From: Paenibacillus xylanexedens
GTDB taxonomy: Bacteria; Bacillota; Bacilli; Paenibacillales; Paenibacillaceae
DNA: 64,000 bases
Reading direction: 5' to 3'
NCBI RefSeq assembly: GCF_017874615.1
Contig: NZ_JAGIKV010000004.1
Coordinates: 1 to 64,000, forward strand
The translations under genes and the position numbers were made by a program. The notes below the pieces were generated by a model. It saw only the letters and a list, made by a program, of their open reading frames with translations. It was not told the DNA's origin and made no database searches. Below, piece by piece: positions 26,674-36,995 of this stretch (its first letter is position 1; every line of letters begins with the position of its first letter).

Positions 26674-26705
26674 AAAAAAGCCCCCAACCATTAAGGTTGA
26701 GGGCT
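26674..26705 (-). terminator. Terminator of ftsK
   Basis: AGCCC/GGGCT and AACC/GGTT stems followed by TTTTTT on the minus strand. Confidence 0.85.
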
Positions 26706-26737
26706 CGAATCGCCTGAATATTCATGTGCATTACAAG

Positions 26738-29476
26738 CTACGAGCTTATTTTGTTTTGTTGGTACTCTTCAAGCGAGACCAAAACTTCCCGTGGTTTGCT
26801 ACCCTCGTAAGGACCAATCACGCCCCGGGATTCCATGGAGTCAATCAAACGTGCGGCACGGGTGTATCCTACTCGCATTCGACGTTGTAGCAGAGAAACA
26901 GACGCTTGTTTGGCCTCCAGAATAATCTGTACTGCCTTTTCGTATAACTCGTCCTGTACTTCATCTTCAGCCTGGATAGAGTCGTCCACCTCAGGTACAA
27001 GGGACTCATCATACTGTGCTTCACCTTGACCACGTACATAATTCACAATACTTTCCACTTCTTCATCACTCATAAAAGCACCTTGTACACGAACCGGTTT
27101 CGATGCGCCCATTGGCATGAATAACATGTCTCCGCGACCCAACAATTTCTCGGCCCCACCCATATCCAGAATGGTTCGAGAATCCACCTGTGAGGATACA
27201 CCGAAGGCGATACGAGAAGGTATGTTGGCTTTGATTACGCCAGTAATAACATCCACAGAAGGCCGCTGTGTAGCAATAATCAGATGGATACCGGCTGCAC
27301 GAGCCATCTGGGCAAGCCGCGCAATCGCATCTTCAACATCTCCGGCTGCAACCATCATGAGATCTGCAAGCTCATCCACAATGACAACAATATAAGGCAG
27401 AACAGCCGCAGGATTATCTTTCATCAGATTATTGTAACCTTCAACGTTACGAGTGCCTGATTTGGAGAACAGTTCATATCGTTTCTCCATCTCAACCACA
27501 ATCTTTTTGAGAGCAAGTGACGCTCTCTTAGGATCAGTTACTACCGGTGCCAGCAAATGGGGAATCCCGTTATATACGTTCAACTCAACCATCTTGGGAT
27601 CGACCATCAGGAACTTCACTTCATCCGGCTTGGCTTTGTACAATATGCTGGTAATAATTCCGTTAATACACACCGACTTACCGGAACCTGTAGCACCCGC
27701 AACCAGCAAATGGGGCATACGAGCCAAGTTACCAATAATCGTCTGTCCCGAGATATCTCGGCCAAATGCAATGGTCACTTTGGATTCTGCATCCTGGAAC
27801 GTTGCTGTCTCCATTACTTCACGCATCGTTACAACCGATACTTCACCATTAGGTACTTCGATACCAATAGCAGACTTTCCGGGAATCGGTGCTTCCATCC
27901 GAATATCTTTTGCCGCCAGAGCCAACGCGATATCATCCGTTAGGCTGACAATTCTGCTGACCTTGACGCCAATGTCAGGTTGAATTTCATATCTTGTAAC
28001 TGCAGGACCCCGAACCACTTCAAGTACTTTGGCACGAACACCGAAGCTTTCCAGTGTGGCTTCCAGCTTACGTGCTGTCTGCATATAATCCTTCTGGTCA
28101 CCCGCCTTGCCCCCATTGTTTGGCTTGGCAAGTAGACGGAATGATGGCAGCTTGTACGGCTTAGGAGGTGGCGGTGGTGGTTTCACCGGTTGTGTGTCCT
28201 GCCCTTCAGGAGTTGGAGTATCTGTACCCTGCATTGCATCATTAGGTACTTCTTCTCCACTCTGAATCTCATCCACAGCATTCATCCCGTTTGTACCCGC
28301 ATCGGATGCAGACCACTCTGTCTCTACCAGTTCATCCGTTATTTTAATGGTATGCTCGCCCTGTTGTACTACGTTTGGATCGACCAGATTATCCGGGAAA
28401 GGATAAGCATCGTCCAGATCATCTTCAATGCTTGCCTCTTCTGTTCTGACATGCTCAAAAAAGTCTCGAATGATCGGCGCTGAGTTAGGTTTAGCCTGAA
28501 CAGGAACACGTGATGAAGCTGATTTGTTAGTTACGTCTTCGGTTGCATCCTGCCACGCCTCTAGATTGTGATCTTGTTCGGCGCGGTACACAATCTGTTC
28601 TGTTTCTGCCGAATCGACCTCATCCATTTCACGTCCTGATGTCGCCTGTTCCCGTTTAGATCCCCATTTTCCGAAAAGTTGGAAGAATATGGGCGATTTT
28701 CGTTTTGGCAGATGCTGTTCCTCTAATTCATCCTCATACTCGTCTTCGTCATCTTCAACAGGAACAGGTACCACTTTACGAGCATTCGCCTTTTTCCTGT
28801 CATCAGCAACTGAAGCAGAGCGCGCAGCAGTTCTGGACTCCAACTTCTTGTACATTGTACTTCCGGCATCCCAGACCTTGGTTCTGAATATTCGAATCAG
28901 ATCTACATAAGAGAGATTCGTAATCAGCATAAAACTGATGACAAACATCACGATCATGATAAGCCTTGCCCCAAGGCTGCCAAACAGCCACAGGAAAAGA
29001 ACAAATTGTCCAGCTCCAAGATAACCACCGCTGATGTCCTTGTTAAGCATGGAGTCCCTCTCACCTGGCGTAGCGGGGGTTAGCAACTCGGTTTGCATAT
29101 CATTATGTACCTGTGTAATCACAGCACCAGGCTCAAGCGCACCTACCGGAATGAGCTTCTGGTGCATTGCAGAGACGGTGCTCATCAGGGTTAAGGCAAA
29201 GACCAGCAGTACCAGTCCTGTTTTGCGTGTGGTCCAGCCACTCGGCCATTTCCGGTGAATCATCACCATGAGACCATAATAAATACCAACAAGTGGAATC
29301 GCAAAATAAAACTTACCAAGCATCAGTCCGAACATCTTGGAAAGCGAACGTCCAACGGTGGCTTCACCCGATAATGCTATGACAGCAAGGGTAATAAGCA
29401 CAATCCCGTAAATTTCATATTTTAAAACGCCGCTAAAGCCAGCGCCCTTTTTTTTCCTCTTTTTTCTTCTGGCCAA
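26738..29476 (-). CDS. ftsK: DNA translocase FtsK/SpoIIIE
   Basis: This 912-residue translocase moves chromosomal DNA through the division or sporulation septum. It has four or more N-terminal membrane helices (to about residue 175), a long acidic and proline-rich linker (about 200-450, with PPPPPP near 428), the alpha/beta motor with Walker A GATGSGKS and Walker [13 protein letters not shown], and a C-terminal gamma winged-helix domain ([21 protein letters not shown]). It begins with TTG; GGGGGTG lies eight bases upstream. The tepA-ylzJ-ftsK order matches the spoIIIE locus of B. subtilis, so a sporulation role is likely. Confidence 0.96.
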   Translation of the reverse strand: MARRKKRKKKGAGFSGVLKYEIYGIVLITLAVIALSGEATVGRSLSKMFGLMLGKFYFAIPLVGIYYGLMVMIHRKWPSGWTTRKTGLVLLVFALTLMSTVSAMHQKLIPVGALEPGAVITQVHNDMQTELLTPATPGERDSMLNKDISGGYLGAGQFVLFLWLFGSLGARLIMIVMFVISFMLITNLSYVDLIRIFRTKVWDAGSTMYKKLESRTAARSASVADDRKKANARKVVPVPVEDDEDEYEDELEEQHLPKRKSPIFFQLFGKWGSKREQATSGREMDEVDSAETEQIVYRAEQDHNLEAWQDATEDVTNKSASSRVPVQAKPNSAPIIRDFFEHVRTEEASIEDDLDDAYPFPDNLVDPNVVQQGEHTIKITDELVETEWSASDAGTNGMNAVDEIQSGEEVPNDAMQGTDTPTPEGQDTQPVKPPPPPPKPYKLPSFRLLAKPNNGGKAGDQKDYMQTARKLEATLESFGVRAKVLEVVRGPAVTRYEIQPDIGVKVSRIVSLTDDIALALAAKDIRMEAPIPGKSAIGIEVPNGEVSVVTMREVMETATFQDAESKVTIAFGRDISGQTIIGNLARMPHLLVAGATGSGKSVCINGIITSILYKAKPDEVKFLMVDPKMVELNVYNGIPHLLAPVVTDPKRASLALKKIVVEMEKRYELFSKSGTRNVEGYNNLMKDNPAAVLPYIVVIVDELADLMMVAAGDVEDAIARLAQMARAAGIHLIIATQRPSVDVITGVIKANIPSRIAFGVSSQVDSRTILDMGGAEKLLGRGDMLFMPMGASKPVRVQGAFMSDEEVESIVNYVRGQGEAQYDESLVPEVDDSIQAEDEVQDELYEKAVQIILEAKQASVSLLQRRMRVGYTRAARLIDSMESRGVIGPYEGSKPREVLVSLEEYQQNKISS

Positions 29477-29499
29477 AATCAGGTCACCCCCAGAAGAAT

Positions 29500-29508
29500 A
29501 TTATACCA
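29500..29508 (-). promoter_or_regulatory. Extended -10 promoter of ftsK
   Basis: TGGTATAAT on the minus strand is a perfect extended -10, about 25 bases before the ftsK start. The -35 region is poor. Confidence 0.55.
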
Positions 29509-29521
29509 TACAAATATATTC

Positions 29522-29535
29522 CGTACATATGTTCT
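29522..29535. promoter_or_regulatory. Possible LexA-like box before ftsK
   Basis: AGAACATATGTACG on the minus strand matches the SOS consensus CGAACATATGTTCG at 12 of 14 bases and lies in the -35 region of the ftsK promoter. Confidence 0.3.
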
Positions 29536-29566
29536 TTTTCTGCTCAATTTGTCTGAATTCGTCGCG

Positions 29567-29797
29567 TTATGCTGATCCCAAGTTACCTGAAATCGGAATG
29601 GTCGAACCGGGCATATTAGCAGGATTGAGATAGGCTTCAAGTGGACAATCCAACAAACGTACAATAACAGCTTCATTGTCATTAACAGGTCTCACCTGCA
29701 TCAATAAACCATTCATCTTGATCTCCTTTGTATCTTCGCCCTCTTTCCACATTCCCGACCAGAGTTGTTCCGGGGGCATCACGGTGTATAATGTCAT
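29567..29797 (-). CDS. ylzJ: YlzJ-like small protein
   Basis: This 76-residue protein matches the short YlzJ family of Bacillales (start [12 protein letters not shown], core [16 protein letters not shown]). Its function is unknown. The ATG overlaps the tepA stop (ATGA), so it is translationally coupled to tepA. It keeps the tepA-ylzJ-spoIIIE neighbourhood of B. subtilis. Confidence 0.85.
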   Translation of the reverse strand: MTLYTVMPPEQLWSGMWKEGEDTKEIKMNGLLMQVRPVNDNEAVIVRLLDCPLEAYLNPANMPGSTIPISGNLGSA

Positions 29798-30567
29798 TGG
29801 GTATAACCTCCCGCCTGCAGGGTCTGTCTCTTGTCTCCTATGAGCTGATTTAACTGAGCAATAGCCTGTCCAATCCCGCCCACTGCATCCATTAATCCAT
29901 GTTTCACTGCATCTGCGCTTCCTACAGCTGTACCAATATCCCGATTCAACTCACCAGTCTTAAACATCAGTTCTTTGAACATCTCTTCAGAGATATTCGA
30001 ATGAGAAGTCACGAACCGAACAACCCTTTCCTGCATTTTCTCCATATACTCAAACGTTTGAGGTACACCAATGACAAGGCCGTTCATCCGAATCGGATGG
30101 ATCGTCATCGTTGCACTTCCGGCAATCAGGGAATATGTTGAAGCTACAGCAATCGGTACTCCAATGCTATGCCCGCCTCCAATGACCACAGTAACCGTAG
30201 GTTTGCTCAGAGAAGCAATCATCTCTGCAATGGCCAGACCCGCCTCTACATCTCCACCTACCGTGTTCAAAATGATCAGAATACCTTCAATACGCTGATT
30301 TTGTTCTGCGGCCACCAGCTGTGGAATGATATGCTCATACTTTGTTGTTTTATTTTGTGGCGGCAAAATCAAATGCCCTTCGACCTGTCCAATAATGGTC
30401 ATACAGAAAATATTCGATTCACCTGCAGGCGACTGTGTCTGCCCAAATTGCTGAATAGTCTCTGTCACGGGAGAGATGGCCTTCTCCTCCTGAATCGGAA
30501 TCTCCGGAGCTTCAACTTCCGGTTGATTGGATTTTGATGCCTGCTTGCCATTCATACGTTCATTCAT
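29794..30567 (-). CDS. tepA: ClpP-class protease TepA (YmfB)
   Basis: This 257-residue serine protease-like protein belongs to the ClpP/crotonase fold. The catalytic Ser is in [11 protein letters not shown] and the His in TIHPIRM, with an oxyanion turn in [11 protein letters not shown]. In B. subtilis TepA was reported to enhance protein translocation and may degrade signal peptides; its role in spores has also been noted. The first 50 residues are hydrophilic and poorly conserved. The ATG at 30567 has AAGGGG nine bases upstream. Confidence 0.9.
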   Translation of the reverse strand: MNERMNGKQASKSNQPEVEAPEIPIQEEKAISPVTETIQQFGQTQSPAGESNIFCMTIIGQVEGHLILPPQNKTTKYEHIIPQLVAAEQNQRIEGILIILNTVGGDVEAGLAIAEMIASLSKPTVTVVIGGGHSIGVPIAVASTYSLIAGSATMTIHPIRMNGLVIGVPQTFEYMEKMQERVVRFVTSHSNISEEMFKELMFKTGELNRDIGTAVGSADAVKHGLMDAVGGIGQAIAQLNQLIGDKRQTLQAGGYTQ

Positions 30568-30694
30568 TTCAATAATCCCCTTCTCCAGAAACATTTAATG
30601 TATTTCCTTAGTATGGGGATTTTTCCAACCGCCTTATACCCGATATATCAAATTGCTTCACATATTGAACCTATTGCAGATCTTCCTGAAAACG

Positions 30695-30750
30695 CAAAAA
30701 AAGCCCCTTCTCTACGAGGAACCGTCCAATATTACTCGTAGAGAAGGGGC
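30695..30750 (-). terminator. Terminator of the RNase J gene
   Basis: Perfect 16-base arms GCCCCTTCTCTACGAG/CTCGTAGAGAAGGGGC followed by TTTTTTTG on the minus strand. Confidence 0.92.
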
Positions 30751-30788
30751 GACTGTGTGCCTGAATATATGTTTTTGTTTAGCTTATT

Positions 30789-32468
30789 TTAAACTTCCAT
30801 AATGATTGGCAAAATCATCGGTCTACGACGAGTTTGCTCATACAGGAAGCGTCCCAGTGCATCTTTAACATTCGTTTTGAGTGAAGCCCACTCGTTAACG
30901 TTCTCACTCATCAACTTCTGCAATGTGCTGCTAACGATCCGGTTGGCCTCATCCAGTAGTCCTTCCGATTCACGTACATACACAAATCCGCGAGAGATGA
31001 TGTCAGGGCCGGAAACAATTTTTCCATCCTGTTTGCTCAGTGTTACCACAACAACAAGGATACCATCTTGTGACAACAATTTGCGGTCACGAAGTACAAT
31101 GTTACCCACATCGCCTACACCCAAGCCATCGATCAACACATTACCTGCAGTAACTTTACCTGCTCTACGTGCTGCTCCACCTTGAATTTCAATCACTTCA
31201 CCGATATCCGTGATGAAAATGTTCTCAGGTTCTACCCCTACAGATTCAGCAAGAACCGCGTGGCGACGCTGCATACGGAATTCACCGTGAATTGGCAAGA
31301 AGAATTTCGGTTTCATCAGGTTGAGCATCAGTTTCAGCTCTTCCTGGCTACCGTGACCAGATACGTGGACACCACTGTTAGCACCGCTGTAATGCACGTT
31401 AGCGCCCAGACGGAACAGTTCATCAATCGTACGGCCTACATATTTTTCATTACCTGGAACCGGAGTTGCTGCGATAATGACGGTGTCACCTGGCAGGATG
31501 TCCACTTTACGGTGTGTGGAACGAGCCATACGTGTCAGTGCTGACATTGGCTCTCCTTGACTTCCTGTGCAGAGAATCACGACACGATCAGCTGCCATCT
31601 TGCCTACTTCTTCAGGTTCAATGATCATGCCATCCGGAATCTCAAGATAACCCAGTTCTGAAGCAATACCAACCACGTTCACCATGCTGCGTCCGATAAC
31701 TGCAACTTTACGTCCAGTCACTTCTGCTGCATTGATCACCTGTTGGATACGGTGTACGTTGGAAGCAAATGTCGCTACAACAACACGTTGACTTGCTTTA
31801 CGGAAGATATCTTCCAGCACGATACCCACATTTTTCTCCGATGGTGTGAATCCAGGTTTCTCAGCGTTCGTACTGTCGGACAACAGCGCTAACACGCCAT
31901 TTGTTCCGATCTGTGCCATACGCTGAAGATCTGCATATTGACCATTGACTGGAGTATGGTCGAATTTGAAGTCACCCGTGTGAACAACTGCACCTTCCGG
32001 TGTTTCGACACATACACCAACAGAATCCGGAATACTATGGTTAGTAGCGAAGAACGATGCTTTCAGAACAGATCCAAGTTGGATCTCGGAATCAGCATCA
32101 ATCAGAATACGTTTTGTTTCACCCAGCAAATTCGCTTCTTTCAACTTGTTTTCTACAAGTCCAAGCGTAAGTCTTGTTCCGTATACAGGAACATTCAGAT
32201 GTTTGAGAACATATGGCAGACCACCAATGTGATCCTCATGTCCGTGAGTAAGGATGATTCCTCTTACTTTGTCACGGTTCTCAGTCAGGTAAGAAATGTC
32301 AGGGATGACAATATCAATACCAAGCATATCTTCTTCCGGGAATTTAAGACCAGCATCTACGACTACAATGTCGTTGGCGTATTGGATGACGTACATATTT
32401 TTACCAATCTCGCCTACGCCGCCCAAAGCAAAAATCATCAGTTTATCGTTATTATTTTTCTTAGACAA
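30789..32468 (-). CDS. Ribonuclease J
   Basis: This 559-residue metallo-beta-lactamase/beta-CASP ribonuclease has 5'-3' exo- and endonuclease activity in mRNA decay and 16S rRNA maturation. The zinc motif LTHGHEDHIGG is intact, followed by VHTGDFKFD and the beta-CASP motifs (LSDSTNAEKPG, CTGSQGEPMSAL), and a C-terminal domain. Its place before tepA and after dapA matches rnjB (RNase J2) of B. subtilis, but the intact active site fits a catalytic J1-type enzyme too, so I do not choose between rnjA and rnjB. The start is TTG, 11 bases after AGGAGG. Confidence 0.93.
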   Translation of the reverse strand: MSKKNNNDKLMIFALGGVGEIGKNMYVIQYANDIVVVDAGLKFPEEDMLGIDIVIPDISYLTENRDKVRGIILTHGHEDHIGGLPYVLKHLNVPVYGTRLTLGLVENKLKEANLLGETKRILIDADSEIQLGSVLKASFFATNHSIPDSVGVCVETPEGAVVHTGDFKFDHTPVNGQYADLQRMAQIGTNGVLALLSDSTNAEKPGFTPSEKNVGIVLEDIFRKASQRVVVATFASNVHRIQQVINAAEVTGRKVAVIGRSMVNVVGIASELGYLEIPDGMIIEPEEVGKMAADRVVILCTGSQGEPMSALTRMARSTHRKVDILPGDTVIIAATPVPGNEKYVGRTIDELFRLGANVHYSGANSGVHVSGHGSQEELKLMLNLMKPKFFLPIHGEFRMQRRHAVLAESVGVEPENIFITDIGEVIEIQGGAARRAGKVTAGNVLIDGLGVGDVGNIVLRDRKLLSQDGILVVVVTLSKQDGKIVSGPDIISRGFVYVRESEGLLDEANRIVSSTLQKLMSENVNEWASLKTNVKDALGRFLYEQTRRRPMILPIIMEV

Positions 32469-32750
32469 ATGAATCTAAACCTCCTATGGTAGTTGGACGT
32501 CGTACCTTATTATTTATTGTAAGTTAAGAAAAGTAGTCCACACATCACATACCCACCTATCGGGATGAATGCAAAAGAACACCTTTATTCACGATATTTG
32601 GAAGAAGTTCTTCGAAGTTATTCCCCTTTACCAACAAGTTGGATTTGAAATTTCCTCTTAGCCGTTCCTTCCTTTTTCACCGCAAAGCTACACCACGAAG
32701 CGATGTCGCTTTCAATTTCAAAAAAATACCGCACCCAGTCACTTGACATC

Positions 32751-32780
32751 ATTATACATGATTAAAAACAAAAAAAACAA
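32751..32780 (-). promoter_or_regulatory. Candidate sigma-A promoter of the RNase J gene
   Basis: TTGTTT, about 18 bases and a perfect TATAAT (32751-32756) on the minus strand. Confidence 0.5.
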
Positions 32781-32845
32781 GTCACTCTCTCGTTAACCTG
32801 TAGGTTTCCCCTTAGCAGTGGAAAAGAAACCTCATATTACTTGTT

Positions 32846-32883
32846 AAAAAAAGAACCGCAACCTCTACGAAGAGGCGCGGTTC
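32846..32883 (-). terminator. Terminator of dapG-dapA
   Basis: GAACCGC/GCGGTTC outer and CCTCT/AGAGG inner stems followed by seven T residues on the minus strand. Confidence 0.88.
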
Positions 32884-32945
32884 TTTTGCTGATCTGAAGG
32901 ATATTCCCATGATTAATAAAATAGTTCCATATACAACCAAAATGA

Positions 32946-33824
32946 TTACAAATTAAGCAGACCTTTGATATAATCCTGCTCCTCTTCCGTTGGAGGAATA
33001 AGGGGCAATCGTACGGAGCCAACGTTCAAACCACGCAATGTCAGCGCATATTTCACCGCTACCGGGTTCGGTAGAGGCTGTGGACACTCAAATAGGCCTT
33101 TAAACACTGGGAACAGCTGCTGATGAATCTGAGCAGCCTGAAGAGGTGATCCACCATAGAACAAATCAATCATTTTCTTCATCTCTGCCCCTACAACATG
33201 ACTGGCCACACTGACAATTCCATGTGCGCCAACTGCAATCGCTGGTAAGCCTGAAGCATCATCACCGGAATAGACTCTGAAATGTTCTGGAGCACTTGCT
33301 GCAATCAGCGTAACCTGTTCCATAGACGCACATTCCTTCGTAGCGACGATGTTAGGAATCTGTGCAAGACGAAGCGTTGTCGCTGCTGACAGGCTGGTTA
33401 CTGTACGCCCAGGTACGTTGTAGAGCATAATTGGCAGCTTGGTGGAGCCTGCAATCGCTTCAAAATGTTTGAACAAACCTTCTTGGCTAGGTTTGTTGTA
33501 ATACGGAACAACCAACAATATGCCATCCACTCCGGCACGTTCAGCTTCCTGTGTCAAATGGATGGAATGTGCCGTGTTATTGCTTCCCGTTCCGGCTATA
33601 ATTTGGCACCGACCGGCCGCATGTTTCACTGCAAATTCGAATAATTGAACTTTCTCAGTATCACTAAGTGTTGGAGACTCCCCTGTTGTTCCAGAAACCA
33701 CAAGCGTCTCCGACTTTTGATCTACAATCAGATAGTCGATTAGACGTGCCGTTTCCTCCCAATGAATCTCTCCTTGTTCATTGAACGGAGTGACCATTGC
33801 TGTAATCAATCTTCCAAAGTCCAA
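32946..33824 (-). CDS. dapA: 4-hydroxy-tetrahydrodipicolinate synthase
   Basis: DapA condenses aspartate semialdehyde with pyruvate, the first step specific to lysine, diaminopimelate and dipicolinate. The 292-residue TIM-barrel protein has the Schiff-base Lys163 (ATKECAS), Tyr135 of YNVPGRT and Thr46-Thr47 of GTTGESPTL. It lies 47 bases after dapG. Its product feeds both cell wall synthesis and, with SpoVFAB next door, spore dipicolinic acid. Confidence 0.96.
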   Translation of the reverse strand: MDFGRLITAMVTPFNEQGEIHWEETARLIDYLIVDQKSETLVVSGTTGESPTLSDTEKVQLFEFAVKHAAGRCQIIAGTGSNNTAHSIHLTQEAERAGVDGILLVVPYYNKPSQEGLFKHFEAIAGSTKLPIMLYNVPGRTVTSLSAATTLRLAQIPNIVATKECASMEQVTLIAASAPEHFRVYSGDDASGLPAIAVGAHGIVSVASHVVGAEMKKMIDLFYGGSPLQAAQIHQQLFPVFKGLFECPQPLPNPVAVKYALTLRGLNVGSVRLPLIPPTEEEQDYIKGLLNL

Positions 33825-33871
33825 TTCGATTCCTCCTTCAAAACAGGTTTGGCTCCTCTAACTTCAGTTAT

Positions 33872-35092
33872 TTACAAATGAAGTTCGAATGAGGCGTGAA
33901 GTGCCCTCAGGGCCTGAACCATATCTTCTTTTTTTACGAGTACCCAGATCGTTGTATTCGAATCTGCCGATTGCAGGATCTGAATGTCTGCCAGTGTCAA
34001 GGACTCCACGATTCGAGCCATGATTCCAGGTACACCATTAATACCTCCGCCAATGACGGAAACTTTGGCACAACCGGACAGGCTTTGTGGCTTGAGACCT
34101 ATCTCCTGCAATACCTGTATGGCTTTCTCGGAATCACTATCAAAAACCGTATAGACAACACCCGAGGGGGTAACATTAATAAAATCAACGCTGATTGAAT
34201 TCTCAGCCATGGTTTTGAACACTTTTAGTTGCAATCGATCTGCACCACCACCAGGCACATCCACCGTAATTTGCGTTACATTGCTCACGTAGGCGATGCC
34301 TGTTACATAACGGTCAACAATGCCTGTCTGCACATCCTGGAATCCTTCCGGATGCGTAACCAGCGTTCCCTCCGTGTCTGCAAAAGTAGATCTTACCCGC
34401 ACTGGAATCTGGGATTGCATCGCAATCTCAACCGCACGTGGATGGATTACCTTGGCCCCGTGGTGGGCCATGTTACAGATCTCTGCATAACTCACAACAG
34501 TCAGTGGACGTGCATCCTCAACAATTCGCGGATCAGCGGTGAGTATCCCGTTCACATCTGTGTAGATATCCACCATTTCAGCACGTAATGCTGCACCGAG
34601 AGCTGTAGCAGACGTATCGCTTCCCCCACGACCCAATGTCGTGAAGTCTCCGTTCTCTGTCTGCCCCTGGAATCCGGTTACAACAACGACACGGCCAAGC
34701 TGAAGCTGCTCCAACACACGAACAGGACGGACATCCAATATCCGGGCATTCCCGAAATTGTCGTCCGTCACAAAACCTGCTTGTGCACCGGTCAGCACTG
34801 TAGTTGGAATGCCTTCATGTTCGAGTAAACTGCTCAACGTTGTCGCCGATATGATTTCACCACAGCACAGCAGTAAATCCTTTTCGCGTGCGGATAGTGC
34901 GTTTCCGTTCTGTGCAGCCCAATCCAGCAACGTATCAGTCGCATATGGCTCGCCGCGGCGCCCCATCGCAGACACAACGATGACCAGACTCAATCCTGCT
35001 TCAAGTTCACGTTTAACATGACGGAGCACATGCTCTCTCGCCTGAACAGTGGAGAGAGACGTGCCTCCGAATTTCTGTACCATGATACGCAT
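33872..35092 (-). CDS. dapG: Aspartate kinase I
   Basis: DapG phosphorylates aspartate, entering the lysine/DAP/threonine/methionine pathways; in Bacillus this isozyme answers to diaminopimelate. The 406-residue protein starts MRIMVQKFGGTSLS, has the kinase core with VVSAMGRRGEPYATD and TLGRGGSDTSATALGA, and two C-terminal ACT domains (from about 265 and 340). The ATG at 35092 has GGAGG seven bases upstream; a start at 35131 lacks support. It leads a dapG-dapA unit. Confidence 0.95.
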   Translation of the reverse strand: MRIMVQKFGGTSLSTVQAREHVLRHVKRELEAGLSLVIVVSAMGRRGEPYATDTLLDWAAQNGNALSAREKDLLLCCGEIISATTLSSLLEHEGIPTTVLTGAQAGFVTDDNFGNARILDVRPVRVLEQLQLGRVVVVTGFQGQTENGDFTTLGRGGSDTSATALGAALRAEMVDIYTDVNGILTADPRIVEDARPLTVVSYAEICNMAHHGAKVIHPRAVEIAMQSQIPVRVRSTFADTEGTLVTHPEGFQDVQTGIVDRYVTGIAYVSNVTQITVDVPGGGADRLQLKVFKTMAENSISVDFINVTPSGVVYTVFDSDSEKAIQVLQEIGLKPQSLSGCAKVSVIGGGINGVPGIMARIVESLTLADIQILQSADSNTTIWVLVKKEDMVQALRALHASFELHL

Positions 35093-35469
35093 CTTTATTC
35101 CTCCATTTGTGTACGCAAGAAGACTGGACACGGGTCAAATCAACAAATGGATCACTCTAGGGAGCGTTCTGATGCGATAATTTCAGCATTTTATACGGCA
35201 TTCCATGCCGCTCCTTATTTTCTGTAATTGTCTGGGACAATCGCAAATCAAAGGTCGCGGTTGTTAACGAGGTCATGATGCATACATTCACAATAGACCT
35301 CTCCCGCTTGCTTAACCTGTACTGCCCGCAAGCAGGAATGCCTTATAGACAGGAACGTGGACATAGTAGCTGTTCAATCCAGCATTTCGTCCCCCATGAT
35401 TTTCTTTGTCTCTCGAACCCTTCTTCATTTCTCCAAGCGCATAAACGTTGTCACCAAATCATTGTTCCA
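35093..35469. other. Intergenic region between spoVFB and dapG (no asd)
   Basis: About 377 bases with no convincing gene. B. subtilis has asd here. A short inverted repeat CCATTTGT/ACAAATGG (about 35102-35150) ends next to the dapG ribosome binding site. I see no lysine riboswitch. Confidence 0.55.
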
Positions 35470-36066
35470 TCAAGCCTGTGAAGAACGCTCCACAATCATC
35501 GGCTGCAACTGTTTGCCCTCAAGAGCACTCCAGCAAGCCTCTGGAATCAATTCCATTTTGGCGACTAACGAGTTTGGTTTTTTCACTGGATCGTCTTGCC
35601 CAAATGGCACAAAATACAAGTATTTGGCCACGAGCAATTTGGCGATATTCGCAGCATTCAAGCCCAGACCGTCATTCGTGGAAATCGCGAGCACAAGCGG
35701 ACGCTGATTGCGCATCTGCGCTTTGGCTGCCATTAGCACTGGACTGTCGGTCATCGCATTAGCCAGCTTGCTTGTTGTATTCCCTGTGCATGGAGCAATA
35801 ACCAGCACATCAAGCAGCTTGGAAGGCCCTAATGGCTCCGCTTCAACAATTGTAGAAATGATATCATTACCTGTTATATCTTTCAACTGTTTTTGCCAAT
35901 TTTGCGCCGTACCAAAGCGTGTATCCGTCGTCAGAACCGAATTCGAAATAATCGGAATGACGTTGGCACCTTCAGCTACGAAGCGGCTAATTACCGGCAT
36001 AACCTCTTCAAACGTACAATGAGAACCCGTAATTGCATAACCTACCGTTTTTCCCTGCCAGTTCAT
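35470..36066 (-). CDS. spoVFB: Dipicolinate synthase subunit B
   Basis: SpoVFB, a flavoprotein-like subunit of dipicolinate synthase, acts with SpoVFA in the mother cell to make dipicolinic acid for the spore core. The 198-residue protein has the Flavoprotein-family start TVGYAITGSHCTFEEVMPVI and the core VIAPCTGNTTSKLANA. Its ATG overlaps the spoVFA stop (36063-36066), which implies translational coupling. Confidence 0.95.
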   Translation of the reverse strand: MNWQGKTVGYAITGSHCTFEEVMPVISRFVAEGANVIPIISNSVLTTDTRFGTAQNWQKQLKDITGNDIISTIVEAEPLGPSKLLDVLVIAPCTGNTTSKLANAMTDSPVLMAAKAQMRNQRPLVLAISTNDGLGLNAANIAKLLVAKYLYFVPFGQDDPVKKPNSLVAKMELIPEACWSALEGKQLQPMIVERSSQA

Positions 36067-36962
36067 GATTTAACCTCCCGTGCGTTCTGTTCTTCCAAAA
36101 GCAAACGGATCAACGCGTCGGCAATAATGCCGCCAGCCGTTTTGGGAGCAACAATGCCGGGGAGGCCAGGCGCAAGTAGCGCTTTGATACCGCGTTTGTC
36201 GGCATACCTGAAATCACAGCCGCCAGGAGCGGATGCGAGGTCGATAATGACAGCCTTTTGCGGCATTCTGGACAGGATTTGTGCTGTGATTATCATAGTC
36301 GGTATCGTATTAAAAAGCAAGTCAACTTCCCCGGTCTGAGCGGCCAAATCCGTTGTCATGAAAGGCTTCCAGCCCATTATTGTAGCGCGGGCAGCATCCT
36401 CTTCCCGCCTGATTCCCACCCGTACATTTGCTCCAAGTCCCTGCAGTGTTTTGGCCATTGTGAATCCTGTTCGACCAATGCCAAGCACAATGCATTCCGA
36501 ACCATGGATTGTGAAGTCCGTCTCCCGAATAGCTATGGCGATGGCTCCCTCAGCTGTTGGAATAGAGTTATAAAGTGCAATATCATCACGATCAAGTACT
36601 TCAACAAGTCGCAGCCCATTTTCAAGACAAAGTTCGCGCAAGAACGGCTTTGCCATACCTGTGAACACAATACAATGCTCTGGTAATGCTGCAATATGTT
36701 CCTTTTTCAGATAGATCGGTGTGTCACTAAATGAAGTACTTACTTTTCCCTGCTCATCGCAACCGACAACAGGCAGTACGAGCACATCTGCGGAAGCAAA
36801 CACTTCGTCCTCCAGTTCCTGGTGCTCGATCCCTGGAATGGAACGTTCTATTTTATCGAAACCCACCACACTTACCGTTGCATCCAGCTCAGCGCACTTT
36901 TGAATGACTTCAAGCTGCCGCGCATCTCCGCCCAGGACTACAATCCGGACTCCGGTCAGCAT
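36063..36962 (-). CDS. spoVFA: Dipicolinate synthase subunit A
   Basis: SpoVFA is the dehydrogenase-like subunit of dipicolinate synthase. The 299-residue protein starts MLTGVRIVVLGGDARQLEVI and has a second Rossmann motif, VLGIGRTGFTMAKTL. The ATG at 36962 follows AGGAG by ten bases and gives the family's length; an upstream reading to 37175 would run through the sigma-K promoter. Confidence 0.95.
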   Translation of the reverse strand: MLTGVRIVVLGGDARQLEVIQKCAELDATVSVVGFDKIERSIPGIEHQELEDEVFASADVLVLPVVGCDEQGKVSTSFSDTPIYLKKEHIAALPEHCIVFTGMAKPFLRELCLENGLRLVEVLDRDDIALYNSIPTAEGAIAIAIRETDFTIHGSECIVLGIGRTGFTMAKTLQGLGANVRVGIRREEDAARATIMGWKPFMTTDLAAQTGEVDLLFNTIPTMIITAQILSRMPQKAVIIDLASAPGGCDFRYADKRGIKALLAPGLPGIVAPKTAGGIIADALIRLLLEEQNAREVKS

Positions 36963-36995
36963 CGGGACGTCACTCCTTTCACCACATGTATGCCT

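Larger units (their letters stand above)
32469..32945. other. Intergenic region: RNase J promoter/leader and dapA terminator
   Basis: This 477-base gap holds the dapA terminator (32846-32883), a TATAAT promoter at 32751-32756 and a leader of about 275 bases for RNase J, with a small hairpin (AAGCGA/TCGCTT). No gene is seen. Confidence 0.55.

Noticed and set aside
35093..35280. Lysine riboswitch before dapG
   Set aside because: I could not find the conserved L-box core sequences; only short simple helices are seen.
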